Shown here: one piece after another, positions 36,349 to 44,422 of the stretch | Layout: every line of letters starts with the position of its first letter | Position numbering within the stretch: position 1 is the first letter of the stretch | DNA from: Calditrichia bacterium | GTDB lineage: Bacteria; Calditrichota; Calditrichia; Calditrichales; Calditrichaceae | Direction of reading: 5' to 3' | NCBI GenBank assembly: GCA_026983775.1 | Contig: JALSTK010000028.1 | Coordinates: 19,727-83,726, forward strand | Length of the DNA: 64,000 nt | Made by a program: the position numbers and the translations under genes | Notes under the pieces: generated by a model | Database searches by the model: none | What the model saw: only the letters and a program-made list of their open reading frames with translations | Told to the model about the DNA's origin: nothing

Positions 36349-38172
36349 ATGAAACAAATAACTACCCTATTTATTTTGGGCTTCTTCTTATTCCTTTTGG
36401 GAATGGGGAATGCTCAAACCGCTTTAAGCGCCGGCGATGTGGCTATCGTCGGTCTAAACTGTGACAATCCGGATGAATTCGCCTTTGTTTTGCTGGTCGA
36501 TATCAGCACCGGAACGGAGATCAATTTCACCGACAACGGGGTAAAAAGCGACGGCACGTTTCGCGGCGGCGAAGGCACGGTCACCTGGACCTCGTCTTCA
36601 GCCACTGCAGCCGGAACGATTATCGATATCGAAAATGACGGGAGCTGGACCGCCTCCGGAGGCAGCGTTGCCGCCTCCGGTTCCTTTGCTCTTTCTTCCG
36701 GCGGCGACCAGATCATCGCCTATACCGGTTCGGAATCGAATCCTACTTTTATCTACGCCCTGAATGATGAAAAAAGCGGATGGCAGGACGATGCCACCAC
36801 TTCCAATTCTTCGGCTCTGCCTCCGGGATTGAGTGACGGTCTGACAGCGGTGGCCCTGGAGGAAGTGGACAACGCAGTTTACAATGATACTCTAACCAGC
36901 GGGACACAAACCGAACTACTTACCGCTATCAGTAACAAAGATAACTGGAACGGAGATAATTCTAACCGACAGACCATGCCCAGCGGGCCCTATACCGTAA
37001 CCGGCGGCGGGGTAGACACACCCCCTTCCATCAGCAATGTTAACCAGGATCCGGTCAGCCCCACTTCGTCCGATGCCGTTACGGTTACAGCTACGGTTAC
37101 GGACGATCATGGTTTGACTTCCGTTTTACTAAAATATGATGCCGGCAGCGGATATACCGATGTAACTATGTATGATGACGGGGCGCATGGCGACGGTGCC
37201 GCCGGTGATAGTGTTTTTGGCGGTTCCATTCCACCCCAAAGCGATCAAACACAGGTGAATTACTATATTTCCGCAACGGACGATGCCTCCCAGACCACAA
37301 CCAATCCGGATGATGCACCCTCTTCAACTTACTCTTATACGGTCAATGACAACCCTTCTGTCCCCGGGGATATTGTCATCAACGAGATTATGTACAACAG
37401 CATCGGAACCGACACCGAATATGTGGAACTATTCAATACAACGGATCATACCGTAGACATGAGCAACTGGACCTTTAAAGATAATGATGATAATCATTCC
37501 TTTGTTTTTCCGGAAGGAACTGTTCTTGCCTCACAAGAATATCTGGTACTATGCCATGATACGACCGAAGTTAAAGAAAAATACGCGATTAGCAATGTGC
37601 TTGGAAATTTTTCTTTCGCTCTGAATAACTCCGGTGATCAAACCCGTCTCTTTGATAATAATGGTGTTCTGATGGACAGTGTCCAATATGATGATGCCGC
37701 TCCCTGGCCGACGGCTGCCGACGGAGATGGTCCCTCTCTGGAATTGGTCAATCCCTCTTACGATAACAGTCTTGCCGAAAACTGGGCAGCCAGTTCGGGA
37801 GAAGGAACTCCGGGAGGTAAAAACAGTCAATATGTAAACGTTGTTATTCCTGAGGAAAATGCGCTTCCCTCCGGATTCGCACTCTATCCGAACTATCCCA
37901 ATCCCTTTGGTCGGAGTATTTCGGGAACAAAATTTTCTTCCGGAAGAGCTTACGGCACCGTGATTCGCTATCATTTACCCCGCGCCGTTCATGTCCGGTT
38001 GACCGTCTACAATACGCGGGGTCAGGTCATAAGCCGCCTTGTGGACCGGGAACAGAGAAGGGGTACTTATAACATTTCATTTAACGCCCGAGACTTAGCC
38101 AGTGGTATGTATTTTTATGAATTACAGGCCGGTTCCTTCCGGCAAATACGCAAAATGATCCGGATAAAATAA
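36349..38172 (+). CDS. Lamin-tail-domain secreted protein with T9SS sorting domain
   Basis: 607 residues, start preceded by ACAGGAGG. A signal peptide (1-22) is followed by ALSAGDVAIVGLNCDNPDEF..., a beta domain seen at the start of many T9SS-exported proteins; an Ig-like module (DDHGLTSVLLKYDAGSGYTDVTMYDDG); and a lamin-tail domain (GDIVINEIMYNSIGTDTEYVELFN ... VLASQEYLVLCHD, about 345-475). The T9SS domain is of the NPFG class, with an insert of about 17 residues before TVIRYHLP, then VYNTRGQVISRLV and MYFYELQAGSFRQIRKM. Function unknown; the lamin-tail domain is often found with extracellular nucleases, but no catalytic motif was seen here. Confidence 0.85.
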   Translation: MKQITTLFILGFFLFLLGMGNAQTALSAGDVAIVGLNCDNPDEFAFVLLVDISTGTEINFTDNGVKSDGTFRGGEGTVTWTSSSATAAGTIIDIENDGSWTASGGSVAASGSFALSSGGDQIIAYTGSESNPTFIYALNDEKSGWQDDATTSNSSALPPGLSDGLTAVALEEVDNAVYNDTLTSGTQTELLTAISNKDNWNGDNSNRQTMPSGPYTVTGGGVDTPPSISNVNQDPVSPTSSDAVTVTATVTDDHGLTSVLLKYDAGSGYTDVTMYDDGAHGDGAAGDSVFGGSIPPQSDQTQVNYYISATDDASQTTTNPDDAPSSTYSYTVNDNPSVPGDIVINEIMYNSIGTDTEYVELFNTTDHTVDMSNWTFKDNDDNHSFVFPEGTVLASQEYLVLCHDTTEVKEKYAISNVLGNFSFALNNSGDQTRLFDNNGVLMDSVQYDDAAPWPTAADGDGPSLELVNPSYDNSLAENWAASSGEGTPGGKNSQYVNVVIPEENALPSGFALYPNYPNPFGRSISGTKFSSGRAYGTVIRYHLPRAVHVRLTVYNTRGQVISRLVDREQRRGTYNISFNARDLASGMYFYELQAGSFRQIRKMIRIK

Positions 38173-38177
38173 ACCAA

Positions 38178-38200
38178 AGCCCCGCAAGGGGCTTTTTTTT
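38178..38200 (+). terminator. Rho-independent terminator
   Basis: AGCCCC (38178-38183), loop GCAA, GGGGCT, then eight T in a row, 5 bp after the lamin-tail gene's stop. Confidence 0.93.
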
Positions 38201-38291
38201 AACTGCCTTCTATTTCATTTATTTCTCATATTACTTATCTTAACCGGGAAATCACTACAACCGATTCTTATTAGGTAAGGGGTTTAATCTG

Positions 38292-39194
38292 ATGCGCAAT
38301 GTACTGATCGTTTTAATCGTTCTGTTCTCAGGCCGGCTTTCCGCCCAACAGCCTGCAATAAAACCGTTTTACAAGATGTCCAATCCGGAAATCGCTAAAA
38401 TAATTCGTTCCACCAGCGCTTTGCCGATAACCGTTACCCGAAAAATGAATATACTTTCGGCCCGTTTTTTGGGGACTCCCTATAATTTCAAATGCGTGGG
38501 GGACGGCCCCTACGCTTTAATGGAACCATGGCCTCTGGTAAATTTCAAAGAGACCAACTGCATGTCCTATTGTGAACATGTACTGGCTTTATCTATTTCC
38601 GATTCCTGGGATAACTTCTTCGATAATCTCCAGCAAATCCGGTATCGCGACGGCCTGATCGGTATGAAAACACGCAACCACTACACCATGGCCGACTGGT
38701 TGCCACAAAACAGCTGGCTGCTGAAAGATGTTTCCCGCACAATCGGAGGCTCCCTGACAAAAATGCTGACCCGAACCATTTCCCACAGAAAATTCTTTGC
38801 CGCAAAGGGCATTACCGATATGCGGGATGTAAAACCGGATCGTACCATTACCATTGATTATATCCCCCTTAATGATCTTTTAAAGGTCGCCGACAATTTT
38901 CACAACGGAGATATTGCCTGCCTGATCGATGCTCAGCATGATAATATCTTTTCGGCGCATATGATCATGATCATGATAGTAAATGGCAGCAGGGTCATCC
39001 GCGAATCCACCACTTCAGGGATGTCCACCTTCGACACCCCCTTCGTAAAATGGGTAAAGGATAAGCAGGCCCACAAGTCCGATCGTTACCTTGGCCTGGC
39101 CGTGATGCGCGTTCGGGATGAACTGAATACGCCCGGCAGAATCATTAAGCCCTGGGATATTCCCGGCTTGAAAGCCAAATTTGCAAATCATTAA
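38292..39194 (+). CDS. DUF1460 family protein, NlpC/P60-like amidase
   Basis: 300 residues with a signal peptide (1-18). Key blocks: LSARFLGTPYNF, KETNCMSYCEHVLALSIS (the first Cys aligns with the usual FDCxTxVE nucleophile), QQIRYRDGLIGMKTRNHYTMADWL and NGDIACLIDAQHDNIFSAHM, whose His probably completes the dyad. DUF1460 members are structurally papain-like and thought to act as N-acetylmuramoyl-L-alanine amidases or related peptidases. Exported, so probably periplasmic. The ATG follows a weak GGGGT site. Confidence 0.82.
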   Translation: MRNVLIVLIVLFSGRLSAQQPAIKPFYKMSNPEIAKIIRSTSALPITVTRKMNILSARFLGTPYNFKCVGDGPYALMEPWPLVNFKETNCMSYCEHVLALSISDSWDNFFDNLQQIRYRDGLIGMKTRNHYTMADWLPQNSWLLKDVSRTIGGSLTKMLTRTISHRKFFAAKGITDMRDVKPDRTITIDYIPLNDLLKVADNFHNGDIACLIDAQHDNIFSAHMIMIMIVNGSRVIRESTTSGMSTFDTPFVKWVKDKQAHKSDRYLGLAVMRVRDELNTPGRIIKPWDIPGLKAKFANH

Positions 39195-39395
39195 ACAAAC
39201 GGTACGCTTGTTTTTATCCGGGTTCAATGCAAATAACGAGAGAACCTATTAAACAACGATTATAGGTTTTTTGTATTTACACAACAATTTTATACTCATT
39301 CTCAGATTCGTAAAATTGTTCTGTCCTATTCTTGATTTTTGTATATTCATTCGTATTTCCGCAACGGATTATTAACCGGATAAAAGAGATGCTAA

Positions 39396-39921
39396 ATGAC
39401 CGATTTTAACTTCAAAGAAAAAGCCAATCTCATCTGGGCTATAGCCGACCTGCTGCGCGGCAATTTCAAGCGGTCAGATTATGGTAAAGTGATTTTACCG
39501 ATGACGGTTTTGCACCGTTTGGATTGCGTGCTTGCCCCGAGAAAGCAGAAGGTACTGGATTATCTTTCCAAAAATGAAGAATGGACAATTGATAATGGAT
39601 AACGGCAAGGTGAAAAAACTTAAAGCGGATTCGGCCCTGCCTGATTATGAGAACATTCCCCTTTTAAAAGTAGTAAAGACGCATGGTCATGCGTCTCCAC
39701 AATTAGTTGAGCAAACCATTGAAGAATATTTCGAACGGGAAGGAAAGCCGCACCCACCCGACGCCTGGATTGACCACAGCAAAACCAAAACCGGTTACGA
39801 AATCAATTTCACCAAATATTTCTATGAGTTTAAACCGCTACGTTCCTTAGAAGAAATCCGGGCGGATATTCTGGCGCTGGAAAAAGAGACGCCGGAACTG
39901 GAAAAGAAGGTGTTGGAATAA
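39396..39921 (+). pseudogene. Type I restriction-modification hsdM remnant with internal deletion
   Basis: Two pieces in different frames. 39396-39602 encodes [49 protein letters not shown], the N-terminus of HsdM. 39598-39921 encodes KVKKLKADSALPDYENIPL ... PDAWIDHSKTKTGYEINFTKYFYEF and a coiled-coil end (LEEIRADILALEKETPELEKKVLE), the C-terminus. The SAM-binding and NPPF catalytic core of about 300 residues is missing and the frame changes at the junction. A palindromic repeat is inserted in frame in the second piece. The methylase is therefore non-functional. Confidence 0.85.
39677..39696. repeat. AGACGCATG palindrome inserted in hsdM remnant
   Basis: AGACGCATG, loop GT, CATGCGTCT: a perfect 9-bp stem. 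It is flanked by GTAGTAA and CCACAA and lies inside the hsdM coding frame, where it adds residues KTHGHAS between conserved ENIPL and EEYF. Closely similar GTAGAGACGCATG palindromes are scattered in many bacterial genomes. Confidence 0.8.
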
Positions 39922-39954
39922 AGTTTCTTGTTGACGGGATACGAAAGTATGCGT

Positions 39955-40249
39955 ACAAAAAAATTCCCTTTCGAAGTGATATGAAAATACATGGCCACAA
40001 AAAAATTTTCCTTTTGAGGGGCTATGATAATGTGCTGACACAAAAAATTCCCCCTCTGAAGGAAGATGAGGATGCACTGATACAAAAAATTCCCTCTCTG
40101 AAGGGAGATGAGGATGTGCTGACACAAAAAATTCCCTCTCTGAAGGGAGATGAGGATGTGCTGATACAAAAAATTCCCTTTCTGAAGGGAGATGAGGATG
40201 TGCTGATACAAAAAATTCCCCCTTTGAAGGGGGATTAAGGGGGATGTTA
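39955..40249. repeat. 42-bp tandem repeat, seven units
   Basis: Units start at 39955, 39997, 40040, 40082, 40124, 40166 and 40208, spaced 42 bp apart (one interval of 43). The core is ACAAAAAATTCCCTCTCTG then AAGGGAGATGAGGATG; each core has CCCTCTCTGAAGGGAG-like self-complementarity. The first two units are degenerate, the middle ones nearly identical, and the last merges into GAAGGGGGATTAAGGGGG, linking it to the 44-bp palindrome at 40636. It lies between the hsdM remnant and the DUF559 gene. Because 42 is a multiple of three it creates long open frames that are not genes. Confidence 0.95.
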
Positions 40250-40251
40250 TT

Positions 40252-40629
40252 ATGTCCCGAAATAGAATAATACCTTACGATCCAAAGTTAAAACAACTGG
40301 CTCGGGAACTTCGTAAAAACAGCACGCTTTCGGAAGTTTTACTTTGGAAACAAATCAAGGGAAAAACTCTGGGATATGAATTTCACCGACAGGTTCCCAT
40401 TGATAAATTTATTGTGGATTTTTACTGCCATGAATTAATGCTGGCCATAGAAATAGACGGAAGCAGCCATAACGATAAACACGAGTATGATATGAGCAGG
40501 CAGTCAAAACTTGAGGGTTTGGGCGTAAAGTTTATCCGCTTTAACGATTCGGATGTTAAGCGGAACATGGCCGGCGTATTAACGACGCTGGAAGCGAAGA
40601 TTAAAGAGTTAGAGAATAAACAGGTTTAA
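40252..40629 (+). CDS. DUF559 domain endonuclease-like protein
   Basis: 125 residues, intact. It carries the DUF559 (Vsr-like PD-(D/E)xK fold) pattern: ARELRKNSTLSEVLLWKQIKGKTLGYEFHRQVPI, then FIVDFYCHELMLAIEIDGSSH, in which the Asp of VDFYC and the E-I-D of AIEIDG are the expected metal/catalytic residues, and LGVKFIRFNDSDV. Function is not established; a nuclease role is inferred from the fold. It lies between a palindromic tandem array and a 44-bp palindrome, inside a destroyed type I restriction locus. No other intact open frame is near. Confidence 0.9.
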   Translation: MSRNRIIPYDPKLKQLARELRKNSTLSEVLLWKQIKGKTLGYEFHRQVPIDKFIVDFYCHELMLAIEIDGSSHNDKHEYDMSRQSKLEGLGVKFIRFNDSDVKRNMAGVLTTLEAKIKELENKQV

Positions 40630-40635
40630 TTTGGG

Positions 40636-40679
40636 ACATCCCCCTTAGTCCCCCTTCGAAGGGGGACTAAGGGGGATGT
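40636..40679. repeat. 44-bp perfect palindrome (ACATCCCCCTTAG... arms)
   Basis: 22-bp arms with no loop: ACATCCCCCTTAGTCCCCCT-TC followed by its exact reverse complement ending AAGGGGGATGT, centred on TTCGAA at 40657/40658. It starts 7 bp after the DUF559 stop. The CCCCCTT/AAGGGGG blocks match the end of the 42-bp array on the other side of the DUF559 gene. Confidence 0.95.
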
Positions 40680-40688
40680 AAAAACAGC

Positions 40689-41116
40689 GGCGTCGAGTGG
40701 CTGGATCACCCTTCGGCCGGGCTCGAGGCAGACATTCCCGCTCATTGGGAAGAAAAAAGTTGAAGTATGTAGTAAAAGATAGGCTGAAATATGGTGCAGA
40801 TAAATATGCCTATCTTGATTTACCATTACCGCCTAAAGAAGAAGAAACCGCCATCTTGGCCGATAAATATCAAACCGGTTTTGATCAGCCCATGTTGCAC
40901 ACCATGTATGTGGATAAAAAACCGATCGGCGTAAAAGCCGTGCAAACTTTATCCAGATTCAACCGCACCGCGCCCGGCAAGGAAGACACGTTTACTTTAG
41001 ATTTTGTGATTGACCGAGACATCTTTGAAACGATTCTGGAAAACAAGGATTTTGGTAATTGGGTTAAAGAGTTGATGATAAAAAATGTCTATGCAAGACT
41101 TAACGAAGTAGAATAA
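40689..41116 (+). pseudogene. Type I restriction hsdR remnant
   Basis: The frame from about 40760 encodes [66 protein letters not shown], the motif V-VI region of the HsdR motor domain, and then a short C-terminal piece [19 protein letters not shown]. An HsdR subunit is usually about 1000 residues, so both the N-terminal nuclease and helicase motif I-IV parts are missing. The upstream end is joined to unrelated sequence after the 44-bp palindrome. Non-functional. Confidence 0.82.
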
Positions 41117-41246
41117 TTAGTTTCGTCATTGTATAGGAAATTGCCCTGGGTCTTGTTCTTTGTTATTTTCGATTCATCAGGTCTGATCGTTGCGGTGAGT
41201 TTGGGACGGTTATATTAAGTATTTCGCTAATAGCGGGGAAGATAAC

Positions 41247-41747
41247 TTGAAAAACTCTGCTTTTAAAATTGCCCTCTTTCTGGTTATCGCTTTTATGATA
41301 GGAGATACGATACATTTTTATCCTCTTCTGCCGGATAGAGTGGCCGTTCATTTCAACACCGGCGGTACGGCCAACGGCTGGGCCGGGAAGTCCGCTTTTT
41401 TGTATTTCGGGTTCGGATCGGTGATTTTAATCCTATTGGTATTCCGGGGCCTCTTAATTCTTCTTAAAAAATCACCGGATAGCATGATCAATTTACCCAG
41501 GAAGGAATACTGGCTATCCAAGGAACGGAGAGCTTCTACCATTAAAACATTAAGCACCTATATCGAAGGGATATTAGTGCTGACCATTTTGTTTTTAGCG
41601 GCATTGATACACTATGCCTATAAGGCTAATCTTTTACCTGTACCAAAACTTGGGAATAGTTTTTGGTTGCTATTCGCTGTCTATTTTATCACGGTTATCG
41701 CCATAACGCTTCAGCTCTATATTAAATTTGGCAGAACACCGAACTGA
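41247..41747 (+). CDS. DUF1648 family membrane protein
   Basis: 166 residues starting at TTG (AGCGGGGAAG upstream). DUF1648/SdpI-like start: YPLLPDRVAVHFNTGGTANGWAGKSAF, matching the LPDxVPxHFxxxGxxxxW(A/G)xK pattern. Four hydrophobic segments (about 9-20, 48-70, 103-125, 138-160). Related proteins include the SdpI immunity protein and uncharacterised membrane proteins; the exact role is unknown. The aldo/keto reductase gene follows with an 11-bp gap. Confidence 0.8.
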   Translation: MKNSAFKIALFLVIAFMIGDTIHFYPLLPDRVAVHFNTGGTANGWAGKSAFLYFGFGSVILILLVFRGLLILLKKSPDSMINLPRKEYWLSKERRASTIKTLSTYIEGILVLTILFLAALIHYAYKANLLPVPKLGNSFWLLFAVYFITVIAITLQLYIKFGRTPN

Positions 41748-41757
41748 AAGGGACACA

Positions 41758-42750
41758 ATGATGACCTATCTTCCGGATAACAAACGGTATGATACGATGC
41801 AATATATTCGTTGCGGACGAAGCGGACTGAAATTACCGCCTGTTTCTCTGGGACTTTGGCACAATTTCGGAGACGTGGATACGCTTGAAAATAGTAAAAA
41901 AATGATCTTTCGGGCCTTTGATCTGGGCATTACTCATTTCGATCTGGCCAACAACTACGGACCTCCGCCCGGATCGGCCGAGCGTAATTTCGGTCACATT
42001 TTAAAATACCATTTAGCCGCTTACCGGGACGAATTGATCATTTCTACCAAAGCCGGCTGGGAAATGTGGCCCGGACCTTATGGGGATTATGGATCCAGAA
42101 AATATTTGGTGGCCAGCCTCGATCAAAGTTTGAAACGAATGGGCCTGGAATACGTGGACATCTTTTACCATCACCGTCCCGATCCGGAGACGCCTTTGGA
42201 AGAAACCATGGCTGCCCTGGACTATATCGTTCGTAGCGGACGCGCCCTGTATGCCGGCATTTCTTCCTATGATGCCCGGCGCACCAAAGAAGCGGCACAC
42301 ATTATGAATAAGCTGGGTACCCCGCTGTTGATTCATCAGCCCAAGTACAATATGTTTACCCGTTGGATTGAAGACGGTCTTACAGAAACACTGACCCGGG
42401 AAGGAATGGGAGCGATCGTTTTTTCTCCCCTGGCTCAGGGTCTGCTAACCGATCGCTATCTGCAGGGTATACCGCCGGATTCGCGCATGGCCAAACCCCA
42501 TGGTTTCTTAAGTGAGGATCAGCTCACTACACAAATTTTGAACAAAATTATCCAACTAAACGATCTGTCTGCTCAGCGGGGACAAAGCTTAGCCCAAATG
42601 GCTGTTGCCTGGACACTGCGTTTACCGGAAATTACCTCCTCTCTGATCGGGGCCAGCAAGGTGCAACAAATCGAAGAGGCCGTAAAAGCTCTTAAGAATG
42701 TCCATTTTTCAAAAGAAGAGCTGCAAAAAATTGACACGATTTTAGGCTGA
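41758..42750 (+). CDS. gpr: Aldo/keto reductase, L-glyceraldehyde-3-phosphate reductase type
   Basis: 330 residues from the ATG at 41758 (GAAAGGGAC upstream). It reads IRCGRSGLKLPPVSLGLWHNFGD, FDLANNYGPPPGSAERNFG (catalytic Asp/Tyr), IISTKAGWEMWPGPYG (Lys), YVDIFYHHRPDPETPLEETM (His) and IVFSPLAQGLLTDRYLQGIP with GASKVQQIEEAVKAL for NADP(H) binding. The WHNFGD and WPGPYG blocks are typical of the YghZ/Gpr subgroup, which reduces L-glyceraldehyde-3-phosphate and methylglyoxal-type aldehydes. Cytosolic. The subgroup assignment is from memory of the motif. Confidence 0.85.
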   Translation: MMTYLPDNKRYDTMQYIRCGRSGLKLPPVSLGLWHNFGDVDTLENSKKMIFRAFDLGITHFDLANNYGPPPGSAERNFGHILKYHLAAYRDELIISTKAGWEMWPGPYGDYGSRKYLVASLDQSLKRMGLEYVDIFYHHRPDPETPLEETMAALDYIVRSGRALYAGISSYDARRTKEAAHIMNKLGTPLLIHQPKYNMFTRWIEDGLTETLTREGMGAIVFSPLAQGLLTDRYLQGIPPDSRMAKPHGFLSEDQLTTQILNKIIQLNDLSAQRGQSLAQMAVAWTLRLPEITSSLIGASKVQQIEEAVKALKNVHFSKEELQKIDTILG

Positions 42751-43037
42751 TGTCAGATCATTGGGGACATGGCGGATACCGATAACTCAGCCTTTCGAAA
42801 AACAAAAGCACCTAAGGAATGCTTCGAAAGAAATCTTGCTGTTTCGGATTCCCTTCTGATGCCGCAAAGCAGCCGGACGGCATCCATCGGGGTTTTGAAA
42901 TGACCTTTCAAATACAGATTGAGTAGTCAGACCCGGAAAGATTTAATTTTGGCCGGAAAAGGATTTTATTTAAATTTGCGAATTAAGCATTTTTATACAG
43001 AATGATGACTTAATTTATTTTTAAGGAGCCTGCATCA

Positions 43038-44384
43038 ATGGATTCTAACAGAGGTCAATGGAGTTCGAAAGTCGGTTTTATTCTAGCTGCTGCCGGTTCG
43101 GCTATCGGCTTAGGCAATATCTGGCGTTTCCCCTATATCGTTGGCGAGAACGGGGGCGGTGCCTTTGTTCTGATTTATATTATCATGGTCGTCTTCATCG
43201 GTCTGCCTTACATGTTAGCCGAACTGGCCCTGGGGCGTTCCGTACAACGCAATCCCGTCGGCTCTATCGAAGCCATCAAACCGAAATCGGCCTGGAAAGG
43301 AGTCGGATATCTGGGTGTTCTGACCGGTGTAGGCATTCTGTCTTTTTACGGTGTGATCGCCGGATGGACCGTGGGGTATATTTACAAGATGCTGGCCGGT
43401 CGGCCGGGGGGATTCGCCGGATTTATTGCCGATCCGATTCCGGTGCTAATTTTGTTTGCTTTTTTTATTTTTCTCACGGCATTAATCGTTAACGGGGGCA
43501 TTTCCGGGGGAATCGAACGCTGGTCCAAAATTCTCATTCCCCTGCTTTTTATCCTTATGCTGGGACTCATCATTTATGCCAACACATTAAAAGGATCGGG
43601 TAAGGGATTAATTTTTTACCTGAACCCCGATCTGAGCAAAATAACCGGTAAAACCATTCTTGCGGCCCTGGGTCAGGCTTTCTTCTCCCTCAGTTTAGGA
43701 ATGGGTCTGATGATTACCTATGGCAGTTATGTTTCGAAACAGGAAAATATAATGACTTCCGCCTTTTATATATCCCTTTTCGATACGTTGATTGCCTTCA
43801 TCGCCGGATTGATTATTTTTCCCGCTCTCTTTGCCAACGGTCTGAACCCCTCTGCCGGTGCAAAACTGGTCTTTGTGGTTTTGCCCGATCTGTTTGCCAA
43901 AATGCCCGGAGGAGCCCTTGTCGGTTCCGTCTTCTTTCTCTTACTTTCTGTAGCCGCTCTGACTTCGACCATTTCCTTATTGGAAGTTCCTGTAGCATAT
44001 ATGGTTGACGAAAAAAAACAGCCGCGCAAGAAAATCGTCTGGGTGGTAGCCCTGGTCACTTATATTATCGGCATCCCCTCGGCTTTGTCCCAGGGAGCAA
44101 ATCATTTTTTTACCGACTTCGGCTGGCTGCCTTCACGTCTGGCCTCCGCCGACTTCCTGAGCGAGATGAGTTTCCTCTTTGGTGACTTTTCTCTCGTCGT
44201 CGGTGCCTTTCTGCTTTCTATTTTTGTAGGCTGGGTCTGGGGTGCCGAAAAAGCCGCGGATGAGTTGGCCCTGGGTTCTGCGAACTTCAACCGCTTTAGG
44301 AAAGTATGGATTTTTATGATCCGTTTTTTTATCCCGGCCGTCATTTTCATTATTCTGCTTAATCTCTTTGGTATTTTTGGATAG
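43038..44384 (+). CDS. Sodium-dependent neurotransmitter-symporter (NSS) family transporter
   Basis: 448 residues with about 11-12 membrane helices, start preceded by AAGGAGCC. The first helix contains GFILAAAGSAIGLGNIWRFPYIVGENGGGAF, the Na+-site signature of LeuT/NSS transporters, followed by YMLAELALG. The sixth helix region FFSLSLGMGLMITYGSY carries the unwound substrate/sodium site. Imports amino acids or related compounds with Na+; substrate unknown. Confidence 0.93.
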   Translation: MDSNRGQWSSKVGFILAAAGSAIGLGNIWRFPYIVGENGGGAFVLIYIIMVVFIGLPYMLAELALGRSVQRNPVGSIEAIKPKSAWKGVGYLGVLTGVGILSFYGVIAGWTVGYIYKMLAGRPGGFAGFIADPIPVLILFAFFIFLTALIVNGGISGGIERWSKILIPLLFILMLGLIIYANTLKGSGKGLIFYLNPDLSKITGKTILAALGQAFFSLSLGMGLMITYGSYVSKQENIMTSAFYISLFDTLIAFIAGLIIFPALFANGLNPSAGAKLVFVVLPDLFAKMPGGALVGSVFFLLLSVAALTSTISLLEVPVAYMVDEKKQPRKKIVWVVALVTYIIGIPSALSQGANHFFTDFGWLPSRLASADFLSEMSFLFGDFSLVVGAFLLSIFVGWVWGAEKAADELALGSANFNRFRKVWIFMIRFFIPAVIFIILLNLFGIFG

Positions 44385-44422
44385 TGAATTGTAGTAAAGA
44401 ATGGAAAGGATTGGTTAGATAG

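Noticed and set aside
39822..40238. Long open frames on both strands through the 42-bp repeats
   Set aside because: Their length is an artefact of a repeat whose period is a multiple of three; no start site or family similarity, and the encoded peptide is just the repeat.
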